A program made the position numbers and the translations under genes. A DNA stretch of 64,000 nt from assembly GCF_047200635.1 (NCBI RefSeq), contig NZ_JBJZOI010000001.1:186001-250000 (forward strand). Direction: 5' to 3'. A model generated the notes under the pieces. The model was not told where the DNA came from. It made no database searches and saw nothing but the letters and a program-made list of their open reading frames with translations. Source of the DNA: Saccharopolyspora_C sp047200635 (GTDB taxonomy: Bacteria > Actinomycetota > Actinomycetes > Mycobacteriales > Pseudonocardiaceae). Positions 41,338 to 49,141 of this stretch are shown in pieces (the first letter of the stretch is position 1; each line of letters opens with the position of its first letter).

Positions 41338-42351
41338 TCACGCGACGACCGCCTCGATCGCGCAGTGGGAGCCCGAGAGCTCGGTGGTCGCCGAGCGCCG
41401 CAGCCCGGCGGCCGCGAACAACCGGTCGAAGCCCGCGAGGTCGCGCTCGCGGCCGGGCGCCATCGCGAGCATGTTGAGGTCCATCAGGGCCGCCGGGCCG
41501 GGCTTCGAGGGCGGCCCGAGCACCAGCTCCACGACCACCACCCGGCCGCCGGGCCGCAGCGCCCGGCGGCAGGCCCGCAGGATCGCCGCGCAGGACTCGT
41601 CGTCCCAGTCGTGCAGGATGAACTTGAGCAGGTGCAGGTCGGCTTCGGGCACCGAGGTGAAGAAGTCCCCGGACTCCGCGGCGCACCGGTCGGCCAGGCC
41701 CCGCCCCGCGATGTCCGCGCGGGCGGACTCCAGCAGGTGCGGCAGGTCGTGGACGACGCCCGTGGTCCCGGGGTGCGCGTCCAGCATCGCGAGCACGAAC
41801 GAGCCGGTGGCCCCGCCGATGTCCGCGATCCGGTCCCCGGGACGAGCGTCGATCGCCGTGACCGCCTCCCGGATCACGCCGGCGGACAACTCCGCCATGC
41901 CCGCGGAGAACAGGTCGGCCTCCGCCGGGGCCTCCGCGAAGTACTCCCAGATCGGCTTGCCGTGGGCGGCGGCGGACTGCTCCGTCCCGTGGCGCACCGC
42001 GTCGGTCAGCCGCTCCCACTGCCGCCAGTGCCCGGGGCTGCTCCAGGTGATCGCGAGACTGCGCAGCGAGTCCGGGGCGTCCGCGCGCAGCCGGTCCAGC
42101 AGCGGTGTCGCGGCGAAGCGCGCGGTCTCCTCGTCGTAGGAGGCCAGCTCGAAGTGGACGGCGCAGCGCAGCAGCCGGAGCATCGCCTCCGGGTTCGCTC
42201 CTGCCTGGTCGGCGACCTCGGCGGCCGGTTTCGGACCCCGGTGCAGGAGCTCGGGCACCCGCAGCTCGGCGAGGGCCCGGGCGGCCTGGGCGACGAACTG
42301 CCCGCTGATCATCGACATCATGGTCCGCTGGTGCTGGGCGTCGTATCCCAC
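41338..42351 (-). CDS. SAM-dependent O-methyltransferase (plant-type OMT fold)
   Basis: This methyltransferase of 337 residues has an N-terminal winged-helix dimerisation domain (LAELRVPELLHRGPKPAAEVADQAG). The SAM site is IADIGGATGSFVLAML, followed by VVHDLPHLLESAR. The catalytic acid-base region is FILHDWDDESCAAILRACR, where the His of LHDW is the usual general base. The late segment SGSHCAIEAVVA is the family C-terminus. Such enzymes methylate phenolic hydroxyls of polyketides. GTG 42351 is used after GAGGACGGAC. It lies apart (347 bp) from the aromatic operon upstream on the same strand, so it may be independent. Confidence 0.9.
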   Translation of the reverse strand: MGYDAQHQRTMMSMISGQFVAQAARALAELRVPELLHRGPKPAAEVADQAGANPEAMLRLLRCAVHFELASYDEETARFAATPLLDRLRADAPDSLRSLAITWSSPGHWRQWERLTDAVRHGTEQSAAAHGKPIWEYFAEAPAEADLFSAGMAELSAGVIREAVTAIDARPGDRIADIGGATGSFVLAMLDAHPGTTGVVHDLPHLLESARADIAGRGLADRCAAESGDFFTSVPEADLHLLKFILHDWDDESCAAILRACRRALRPGGRVVVVELVLGPPSKPGPAALMDLNMLAMAPGRERDLAGFDRLFAAAGLRRSATTELSGSHCAIEAVVA

Positions 42352-42697
42352 GTCCGTCCTCGTTCCGCTCGGTGACCGCCGGGCAGGCGATCCGGCCCCG
42401 TGGAGCGCGGCGGCCGCCGCACCCCGCCCCGCCCGGCTGCGCACCGGGACGGTACCTGATCTTGCCAGCCGCTTCGCCGCGCTCGTCGCCGGTTCGAGCC
42501 GGAGGACCGATCCGCCGCCGGGGGGGATGAGCGGGTCCGCGCGCCCGGCCTCCCGCCCGGGAGCGGCCGGGCGCGGGCCGCCTCCCGCCGGCGTCGGCGC
42601 CTGAGCGGTCCGGCGCCCGTCGCGCGCTCCCGACGGCCGCTCATCCGCGTCGCGGCCGTCCCGATGCGCGGCGAGCGCGCCGCTGGCCTCAGCCGGC
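42352..42697. other. Intergenic region, no gene seen
   Basis: This 346-bp, extremely GC-rich stretch lies between the crotonase gene and the methyltransferase gene, both on the minus strand. Several short G/C dyads are present, but none is strong enough to call a terminator, and no coding frame has a supported start. Confidence 0.5.
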
Positions 42698-43657
42698 TCA
42701 GGGCGCCTCGCCGACGAGGTCGACCGCCGTGCCCTCCTCCCACGGGCGCGGATCGGTGAGGAAGGTCGAATCCCCGTCGGGGCCCTGGAGCTCCAGCCAC
42801 CGGCGCAGCGCCGAGCGGACCCGCTCGGTGGGCACCCCGACGCCCTGCGCGATGAGCTCCCGCAGCAGGCTCTCGGCGGCGGTCGTGCGGTCCGGGTCGT
42901 GGAACAGGCCCTTCTGCGCGGCGACCACCTCCCGGGGGCGCCGGGCGAAGCGGACGGCCCGCCGCTGCGCGTGGGCCACCACGTCGCCGGGGACGACCTC
43001 GTCCACCAGGCCCCAGGACCGCGCCTCCCCGGCGTCGAGCGGACGGGCCTCCAGCATCAGCTCCAGCGCCCGGGACGGCCCGACCAGCTGCGCCAGCCGC
43101 CGCCCGCCGAAGGTGGTGGACAGCCCGATGCTCAGCTCCGGCAGCACGAAGCGCGCTTCCTCGGAGCCGAACCGCAGGTCGAAGAACACCGACATCTCCA
43201 GCCCGCCGCCCCCGCACGGGCCGTCCACGGCCGCGATCCACACCGCGGGGGAGCGCAGGATCCGCTCCAGCGCGAGGTTGAACTCGACGAGCCGGTGGAC
43301 CCCGGCCAGCGGGCCGCGCCGCAGCAGCCGCCGGGCCACCGCCCCGCCGCGCCGGTGCAGCAGCGCCACCGAGCGCACCACCGCCGCCGTCGCACGCGGG
43401 GAGAGCGGCGGCGATCCCTCGGCGGCGGTGAGCAGGTGCCCGATGTCGTAGTGCGTGATGTACCGGCCGGGAACCCCGCCGGTGACCACGACGGCGCCGA
43501 CTCCCCGATCGCGCTCCACCGCGTCGACCAGTTCGACGAAGTCCCGCTGCATCGCGGCGGTCATGTAGTTGTGCGGCGGGGCTGCGACGAACGCGGTCAG
43601 CACCCGCCCGTCCTGCTCCACCCGCAGCGTGGCGTACTCCCGCTCGACGGCCCTCAC
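42698..43657 (-). CDS. Enoyl-CoA hydratase/isomerase (crotonase) family protein
   Basis: This crotonase-fold protein has 319 residues. The oxyanion-hole strand is AVDGPCGGGGLEMSVFFDLRFGS and the second active-site segment is FVLPELSIGLSTTFGGRRLAQLVG. The first oxyanion region (usually AGAD or similar) reads GGVPGRYITHYDIGHL, as in some enoyl-CoA hydratases labelled for aromatic degradation. It is the last of five coupled genes; GTG 43657 overlaps the stop of the FAD hydroxylase. It may hydrate or cleave a CoA ester formed after ring cleavage, but no CoA ligase is encoded here. Confidence 0.88.
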   Translation of the reverse strand: MRAVEREYATLRVEQDGRVLTAFVAAPPHNYMTAAMQRDFVELVDAVERDRGVGAVVVTGGVPGRYITHYDIGHLLTAAEGSPPLSPRATAAVVRSVALLHRRGGAVARRLLRRGPLAGVHRLVEFNLALERILRSPAVWIAAVDGPCGGGGLEMSVFFDLRFGSEEARFVLPELSIGLSTTFGGRRLAQLVGPSRALELMLEARPLDAGEARSWGLVDEVVPGDVVAHAQRRAVRFARRPREVVAAQKGLFHDPDRTTAAESLLRELIAQGVGVPTERVRSALRRWLELQGPDGDSTFLTDPRPWEEGTAVDLVGEAP

Positions 43658-45192
43658 CGCGCCGCTCCGCCGACCGGCACCGCCACGCGACGCCCCTCCT
43701 CCGACAGCGCGGCCAGCACCGGCCGCGGCGCGTCCCCGGCCGCGAGCACGGTCGCGTCCGGGCGCACCAGGGCCGCGCGGGCCCCGCCCTCGGCCAGCCA
43801 GCGGCCCAGCGGCTCGTCCGGGGCCACCCGCACCGGGATCGCCCCGGCGCGTTCCACCTCGCGCAGCTCCCCGGCGTCCAGCGGGAGGTCGGTGACGAGG
43901 GCGAAGCGACCCCCGGCCAGGTCGTCGAACCGGCACGTGCGGGTGACCTCCGCGTTCGGGCACAACCGTCCCGCGAGTTCCGGGCGCGCGCGCACCAGCG
44001 AGGAGCGGCGCAGCGCCGGGCTGGAGCTCTCGCCCAGCGCCGCCCGCACCCCGGGGACCCGCAGCAGCGCCGGCAGCAGGGTCCGGCGCACCAGGTCGGC
44101 GGGGCGCCCGCCACCGGTCATGGCCCGCCCCATCGCCACCGCCACGCGGACCATCATCGCCGCGTGCTGGCGGCGCTCCACCTGGTAGCTGTCCAGATCG
44201 GACTCCGGGAGCTCCCCGCGCAGCACTCCGGCCAGCTTCCAGGCCAGGTTCTGCGCGTCGCGCAGCCCCGCGCCCATGCCCTGCCCGACGAACGGCGGGG
44301 TGAGGTGGGCGGCGTCGCCGAGCAGGAACACCGGTCCGTCGCGCCAGCGGTCGGCGACCTGGGAGCGGAAGGTGTACTCGGTGATCCGCAGCAGCTCCAG
44401 GTCCAGCCCGTCCCGCACCCAGGGGCGCAGCAGCGGGCGCAGCGCGGCGATGGTGGGGAAGTCGGCGGCCGACTCCCCGGGCAGCAGCTGGAACTCCCAG
44501 CGGTAGCGCTCCGGTCCGACGCGCATGAAGGTGGCCGCCCGCTCGGCGGAGCACAGCTGGTGCGTGCCGTCCCACCTGTCCAGGTCGTCGGCCGTGGCGA
44601 TGTCGGCCACCAGCCACCGCTGCTCGAAGCCCAGGTCGGTCATCCGCGCGCCGATCACGTCCCGCACCAGGCTGTTCGCGCCGTCGCAGCCGAGCACCCG
44701 GTCGGCGACCACCGCGTCCCGCTCCCCGGTCGCGGTGTCGCGGAACTCGACGGTCACCGCGCCGTCGCCGGTGATCTCGTGCCGCACCAGGCCGGTGACC
44801 TCGACGCCCCCGCACAACTCCGCCCGGGGGTGGCGGGCGAGGTTGCGCCGCAGCAGCCGCTCCAGTTCCGGCTGGTCGAACATGTTGGCCTCGGGGAAGC
44901 CGTGCGCGCCGGGCTCCGGGGGGCGGCCGAACTCGGCGAGCACCTCGGTGTCGGCGTCCACCAGCCGCATTCCGGGCGAGGGCAGCGAGATCGCGGCGAA
45001 CTCCTCCGCGACGCCGAGGCGGGCCAGGATCCGGTGCACCTCCCCGTCCAGGTGCACGGCGCGCGGGCGCGGGTAGACCTCGGTGAAGCGGTCGAGCACG
45101 AGGCACTCCACGCCGAAGCTCGCGAGCAGGGTGGCCGCGGTGATGCCGGTCGGGCCGGCCCCGACCACCACGACGGGTACCCGGCCGGTCAT
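43654..45192 (-). CDS. FAD-dependent aromatic hydroxylase (MhpA/PheA-like)
   Basis: This class A flavoprotein hydroxylase has 512 residues. The FAD motif is VVVVGAGPTGITAATLLASFG. The DG motif is VLGCDGANSLVRDVIG, and the GD motif is PVFLLGDAAHLTPPFVGQGMGAGLRDAQNLAWKL in consecutive blocks. The C-terminal thioredoxin-like domain completes it. Relatives ortho-hydroxylate phenols such as 3-(3-hydroxyphenyl)propionate before extradiol cleavage, which fits the dioxygenase two genes upstream. Its ATG at 45192 overlaps the FAH-gene stop (ATGA) and its stop overlaps the crotonase start. Confidence 0.93.
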   Translation of the reverse strand: MTGRVPVVVVGAGPTGITAATLLASFGVECLVLDRFTEVYPRPRAVHLDGEVHRILARLGVAEEFAAISLPSPGMRLVDADTEVLAEFGRPPEPGAHGFPEANMFDQPELERLLRRNLARHPRAELCGGVEVTGLVRHEITGDGAVTVEFRDTATGERDAVVADRVLGCDGANSLVRDVIGARMTDLGFEQRWLVADIATADDLDRWDGTHQLCSAERAATFMRVGPERYRWEFQLLPGESAADFPTIAALRPLLRPWVRDGLDLELLRITEYTFRSQVADRWRDGPVFLLGDAAHLTPPFVGQGMGAGLRDAQNLAWKLAGVLRGELPESDLDSYQVERRQHAAMMVRVAVAMGRAMTGGGRPADLVRRTLLPALLRVPGVRAALGESSSPALRRSSLVRARPELAGRLCPNAEVTRTCRFDDLAGGRFALVTDLPLDAGELREVERAGAIPVRVAPDEPLGRWLAEGGARAALVRPDATVLAAGDAPRPVLAALSEEGRRVAVPVGGAAR

Positions 45193-46133
45193 CGGTGCTC
45201 CACCGGGTTGCGCTGGGTGCCCAGGTCGAGGGCGCCGTCGTCGGTCGCGATCGAGGCGGTGATCACGTCTCCGTGGCGCAGGTACGCGGGGTTCGCGGCC
45301 TGGCGATCGATGAAGGACTTCCACTTCTTCGCCGGGGGCAGCAGCCCGCCGATGATTTCGAGCGCCTTCGCCGGGGCCCGCAGCGCCGTGCCGCCGGGTG
45401 TGCCGGTGAGCACCAGGTCGCCCGGGTCGAGCGGCTGGAACCGGGCGAGCACGCCCAGCGCGCGGGCCGGGGGAACGATGATGTCGGCGAGGGTCCGGTC
45501 CTGGCGGACCACGCCGTTGACCTCCAGGCGCAGCCGCAGCCGGCCCAGCCGCGCGTGGTCCGCGGGGTCCAGCAGCACCAGGCGCGGGCCGACCGGGGTG
45601 AAGGTCGGGTAGGACTTCCCCTCGTAGAACTGGCCCTTCGGCAGCTGCACGTCGCGGGCGCTGATGTCGTTGGTGACCACGAGCCCCGCCACGTAGCGCG
45701 GCAGGTCGGTCTCGGCGACCTCGGTCCCCACCGGCAGCGGGGCGCCGATGACGAGGCCGAGCTCGACCTCGTAGTCCAGCAACCGCACGTGCTCGGGCCG
45801 AACGACGGTGGCGTCCGGTCCGGTGACCGAGTGCGAGGCCTTGCGGAAGAAGGTCGGCAGCACTTCGTCGGGATCCATGCCGGAGTCCCGCGCGTGCGAC
45901 TTGTAGTTGACCATCTGGGCCACCACGCGGCAGGGCGTGGTGACGGGGGAGACGAGCTCCAGCGCGGTGACCTCCACCGCCTCGCCGTCGTCCGCGGCGG
46001 CCGCCTCGACCGCGGCGCGGTCGGCCAGCAGCTCGGCGGTGGTGCGGGCGGCGGTGTCGACCCGGACGGCCCGGCCGGTGCCGGGGAGCTCGACGTACCA
46101 GTCGTCGGTGGTGCGCAGGACGGAGGTGCTCAT
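45189..46133 (-). CDS. Fumarylacetoacetate hydrolase family protein
   Basis: This hydrolase of 314 residues cuts a C-C bond of an acylpyruvate or related ring-cleavage product, using a divalent metal. The metal-binding EVELGLVIG, NDISARDVQLPKGQFYEGKSY and the late GDLVLTGTPGGTALR are family hallmarks. An N-terminal domain of about 70 residues precedes the FAH core. In the operon it lies between the extradiol dioxygenase and the hydroxylase, with ATGA overlaps at both ends. The expected substrate is the dioxygenase product or its tautomer. Confidence 0.93.
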   Translation of the reverse strand: MSTSVLRTTDDWYVELPGTGRAVRVDTAARTTAELLADRAAVEAAAADDGEAVEVTALELVSPVTTPCRVVAQMVNYKSHARDSGMDPDEVLPTFFRKASHSVTGPDATVVRPEHVRLLDYEVELGLVIGAPLPVGTEVAETDLPRYVAGLVVTNDISARDVQLPKGQFYEGKSYPTFTPVGPRLVLLDPADHARLGRLRLRLEVNGVVRQDRTLADIIVPPARALGVLARFQPLDPGDLVLTGTPGGTALRAPAKALEIIGGLLPPAKKWKSFIDRQAANPAYLRHGDVITASIATDDGALDLGTQRNPVEHR

Positions 46134-47296
46134 GAGTTCATCGCTTTCATCAGGCTCAGCAGGCGGGCGGTGGTGAGGTCGGTCCGGTCCCCGCGCACGC
46201 TGTCGAAGATCTCGCGCAGCTTGCCCGGGGACGGCGAGGCGCCGAGGAAGTCGCGGGTGACCGGCGGGCCCCACTGGGCGAGGCCGGAGGAGGACATGCT
46301 GGCCCAGCCGGGCTCGACGGAGGCGTCGAACAGGTCGCCGTCGGCGAAGTGCTCGACCATCAGGCCGTCCGGGTCGCGCCAGTAGTCGAAGAGCTGGCTG
46401 CCCTGGACGTGGCGGCCGATGCCCCAGGCCCGCTTGTAGCCGCGCTCCCCGAGGTACTGCCCGCCCGCCGCCAGCGCGTCGAGGTCGGTGACCTGGTAGG
46501 CGGAGTGCACGTACCCGGTGGACGGGCCCAGGTGCATCGCGAGCGTGTGGTGGTCGGCCGGCTCGTCACCCCGGTCGCACCGGATGAACGCCATCGTCGG
46601 GCCGAAGGACCGGTCGTCCGGCAGGTACAGGAAGTCGCTGACGATGAGCCCGAGCGTGCGCAGGTACCAGTTCAGCGCGGCCTGGAACCGGGGCGTTTCC
46701 AGCACGACGTGCCCGAGCCGCTGCACCCGGGCCGGCTCCAGCGCGGGCCGCTGGGCGCGGTTGAGCCGGGGTGCGGCGAAGCGGTCGGGCCCGAGGCCGG
46801 TGTTGAGCGTCAGCGGGACCTGACCGGGCAGCTCCGCGTGCTCCTCGGCGCCGTGCACCACGCCGACCGCGATGCCGGAGGGGTCGGTCAGCTCCGCGAT
46901 CCGCCCGGAGCGGCCGGGCCCGAGCCCCCGGATACGGGCGTCCGCGTGCCGGGCCAGCCGGTCGAGGTCCTCGGACGCGGCGGCCTGGAACACCGGGCCG
47001 ACGAAGCGGGAGCGAGCGCCCCGCCGGACCACCAGCGAGTCGGTGCCGGGGAAGCTGCCGCGCAGCCGCAGCTCCTCGCGGGTGCGGGCGGCGATGGTGA
47101 AGCCGAAGTCGCGGGCGAAGCTCTCGGTGCGGTCCAGGTCGGGTTTCTCGAACTCCAACCAGGCCAGATCGCGGACCTTGATGATCGGGTCGCGGACCCG
47201 GCCGGGGTGCTCCCCGGGCAGTGCGCCGCGCTCGCTGTGCAGGCCGCTGTGCGCGTCGGCGGGCAGGTCGTCGGGAGCGGGTATCTCGATGGTCAT
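46130..47296 (-). CDS. Extradiol ring-cleavage dioxygenase (VOC family)
   Basis: This Fe(II)-dependent catechol meta-cleavage enzyme has 388 residues and two VOC domains, the second being the catalytic one. The three-residue iron site is visible as His in RLGHVVLETP, His in DHHTLAMHLGPSTGYVH, and Glu in GLMVEHFADGD. The length exceeds the usual 290-310 of catechol 2,3-dioxygenases because of an N-terminal extension (first 40 residues) and a C-terminal tail (PGKLREIFDSVRGDR). It starts in the stop of the amidohydrolase gene (ATGA). The substrate is probably a substituted catechol made by the hydroxylase. Confidence 0.9.
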   Translation of the reverse strand: MTIEIPAPDDLPADAHSGLHSERGALPGEHPGRVRDPIIKVRDLAWLEFEKPDLDRTESFARDFGFTIAARTREELRLRGSFPGTDSLVVRRGARSRFVGPVFQAAASEDLDRLARHADARIRGLGPGRSGRIAELTDPSGIAVGVVHGAEEHAELPGQVPLTLNTGLGPDRFAAPRLNRAQRPALEPARVQRLGHVVLETPRFQAALNWYLRTLGLIVSDFLYLPDDRSFGPTMAFIRCDRGDEPADHHTLAMHLGPSTGYVHSAYQVTDLDALAAGGQYLGERGYKRAWGIGRHVQGSQLFDYWRDPDGLMVEHFADGDLFDASVEPGWASMSSSGLAQWGPPVTRDFLGASPSPGKLREIFDSVRGDRTDLTTARLLSLMKAMNS

Positions 47297-48321
47297 CGCT
47301 GGTCACCTCGAAGCGATCGGTCGTCGGGACGCGGTTCCGCCGCGCCGGGAGGGCCGGGCCGCGCGAACCGGGGGAAGAGGGCTTCGGCCGCACCGCGCCG
47401 CATCGAGCGCTGCTGCTCGGCGGTGAGCGTCGCGTCGGCGGCGAGCGCCTCGGCGAGCCCGCGGGCCACCGGGGCCGGGGTGAACGGGAGGTCGCTGCCG
47501 TAGAGCAGCCGGTCCGGATCCGCGAGCGCCAGCAGCGCGGGGAGCTGGCGCGGCAGCGCGAACCCGGCCAGGTCGTAGTGCAGGCCCCGCAGCGCGCCCG
47601 CCACGTCGATCGGCGGACCGCCGCTGATCAGGGAGAACGCGGCGATCCGGTCGGCCAGCACGGGCAGCGCGGCCCCGGCGTGCGGGACGACGAAGCGGAT
47701 CCGGGGATGGCGTTCCAGGGCGCCGCTGAGCACCAGGGAGGCGACCGCGCGGGTGGTCTCGAAGGGGAATTCGAGCAGGGGGCGCGGCAGTCCGGCGCTG
47801 ACCGCCTCCCAGCACGGCGGGGAGGTCGGGTGCAGCACCACCACCGCCGCGCGTTCGTCCAGCGCGGACAGCAGCGGTTCGTGCTCCGGGTGGCCGAGGT
47901 GCTTGCCGTCGTAGTGGGTGTGCAGCGTGATGCCGTCCGCGCCGAGCGCGTCGAAGGCGTGCTCGACCTCGGCCAGCGCGCCGGTGACGTCCGGCAGCGG
48001 CAGCGACGCGAGCAACCCGAACCGGTCCGGACGCGCGGCCGCGATCTCCGCGCCCTCGGTGTTGACGTCCCGGGCGAGCCGCCGCGCGTCGGCGTCCGAT
48101 CCGAAGTGGACTCCGGGGGAGGACACCGACAGCAGCGCGGTCGCGACGCCGAGCGAGTCCATGTCCGCCAGCGCGGATTCCGGGCTCCAGTCCGGGATCG
48201 CGGGCATTCCGTCGGGTTCGGCGTGTCCGGCGTCCACCATGGCGGCCCGCAGGCGCGGGGTGACGTAGTGCGCGTGCACGTCGATGGCGCCGTCCAGCGG
48301 CGGGCCGGAACGGGGACTCAT
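47293..48321 (-). CDS. Amidohydrolase-family protein (ACMSD/gamma-resorcylate decarboxylase-like)
   Basis: This metal-dependent TIM-barrel enzyme has 342 residues. The N-terminal metal pair is DVHAHY. Later ligands are LHTHYDGKHLGHP, VLHPTSPP, FVVPHAGAALP and the terminal Asp in LLYGSDLPF. This pattern belongs to the ACMSD branch, which often decarboxylates aromatic or ring-opened acids without redox change. It is the first gene of the five-gene aromatic operon and is read away from a divergent TetR gene. Its substrate is inferred to be an intermediate of the same route. Confidence 0.9.
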   Translation of the reverse strand: MSPRSGPPLDGAIDVHAHYVTPRLRAAMVDAGHAEPDGMPAIPDWSPESALADMDSLGVATALLSVSSPGVHFGSDADARRLARDVNTEGAEIAAARPDRFGLLASLPLPDVTGALAEVEHAFDALGADGITLHTHYDGKHLGHPEHEPLLSALDERAAVVVLHPTSPPCWEAVSAGLPRPLLEFPFETTRAVASLVLSGALERHPRIRFVVPHAGAALPVLADRIAAFSLISGGPPIDVAGALRGLHYDLAGFALPRQLPALLALADPDRLLYGSDLPFTPAPVARGLAEALAADATLTAEQQRSMRRGAAEALFPRFARPGPPGAAEPRPDDRSLRGDQR

Positions 48322-48355
48322 GGTGCTCCTCTCGGGTGGGGGCGGATCGCTTTAC

Positions 48356-48369
48356 TGATGAAATCATCA
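48356..48369. promoter_or_regulatory. TetR operator 1, TGATGA palindrome
   Basis: A perfect 14-bp dyad, TGATGAAATCATCA, lies 35 bp upstream of the amidohydrolase start in the divergent promoter region. A near-identical copy lies 55 bp away, closer to the TetR gene. Confidence 0.7.
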
Positions 48370-48373
48370 AACA

Positions 48374-48393
48374 TGTTGAAGTCATCGTCAACA
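48374..48393. promoter_or_regulatory. Second dyad in the divergent promoter
   Basis: Arms TGTTGA (48374-48379) and TCAACA (48388-48393) are separated by 8 bp. It lies between the two TGATGA palindromes and may be part of the promoter or bind another regulator. Confidence 0.4.
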
Positions 48394-48410
48394 GCTCGAC
48401 CCTGAGAAAG

Positions 48411-48424
48411 TGATGAGAACATCA
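48411..48424. promoter_or_regulatory. TetR operator 2, TGATGA palindrome
   Basis: TGATGAGAACATCA matches operator 1 at 12 of 14 positions and keeps the TGATG/CATCA arms. It lies 41 bp before the TetR start, the right place for autorepression. Confidence 0.65.
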
Positions 48425-48464
48425 GAACAGGGGTTTTCGTCAGAAGTCTTGTTAAGCTGGGCAC

Positions 48465-49100
48465 ATGCCCACTTCAGCCACCACCGGCAACCGCAACGAC
48501 CGCCGCCGGGCCGCCACCCGGCAGGCGCTCGTGCGCGCGGCCCGGCAGATCCTCGCCGAGACCGGCGACACCTCCGTGAGCATCCAGTTCATCGCCGAGC
48601 GGGCGGACGTCGGCTTCGGCTCCTTCTACAACCACTTCGAGTCGAAGGCGCAGCTGTTCGACGCGGCGGTCGCCGACGTGCTGGAGGAGTTCGGCAGCGC
48701 CTTCGACGCGCACCTCAGCGAGGTGCAGGACCCGGCCGAGCTCGTCTCCGGCGGCTTCCGGCTCAGCGCCCGGATGGTCGACTCGAACCCGGAGGCGATG
48801 CGCATCCTGTGCGACCGCGCCCGGGGCCACCTGCACTCCGAGGGCGGCCTGGCCCCGCGAGCCCGGCGGGACGTGAACCGGGGGATCGCGGAGGGGCGGT
48901 TCCTCGAACTGGACCCGCTGATCGCGCTCACCGCCCTCGGAGGCGCCATGCTCGGCCTGGTCGAGCTGCGGTTCTCCCACCCGGAGATCGACGGCGACCG
49001 GGCGGCGGCCGAGCTCGCCGAGATGCTCCTGCGCAGCTTCGGGCTGACGGCGGAGGAGGCCGCCGAGGTCGCCCGCCGGCCCCTCCCCGAACTCCGCTGA
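48465..49100 (+). CDS. TetR-family transcriptional regulator of the aromatic operon
   Basis: This repressor of 211 residues has a helix-turn-helix ISIQFIAERADVGFGSFYNHF-type segment (starting at VSIQFIAERADV) with the following ESKAQLFDAAVADVLEEFG. The C-terminal ligand domain is of the type found beside steroid and aromatic catabolic genes in actinobacteria. It is divergent from the five-gene operon, and duplicated TGATGA operators fill the gap, so it very probably represses both directions and responds to a pathway compound. Its end is marked by a hairpin. Confidence 0.9.
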   Translation: MPTSATTGNRNDRRRAATRQALVRAARQILAETGDTSVSIQFIAERADVGFGSFYNHFESKAQLFDAAVADVLEEFGSAFDAHLSEVQDPAELVSGGFRLSARMVDSNPEAMRILCDRARGHLHSEGGLAPRARRDVNRGIAEGRFLELDPLIALTALGGAMLGLVELRFSHPEIDGDRAAAELAEMLLRSFGLTAEEAAEVARRPLPELR

Positions 49101-49106
49101 CCCGGA

Positions 49107-49130
49107 GGACGCCCGGCGGCCCGGGCGTCC
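49107..49130. terminator. Hairpin terminator between TetR and sulfatase genes
   Basis: A perfect 10-bp stem, GGACGCCCGG at 49107-49116 pairing with 49121-49130, closes a CGGC loop. It is located in the 41-bp gap between convergent genes. Confidence 0.75.
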
Positions 49131-49141
49131 CCCGCGACGGA

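Noticed and set aside
43654..45106. Crotonase and FAD hydroxylase as one fused gene
   Set aside because: The two proteins are in different frames joined by a GTGA overlap, and each has its own complete domain.
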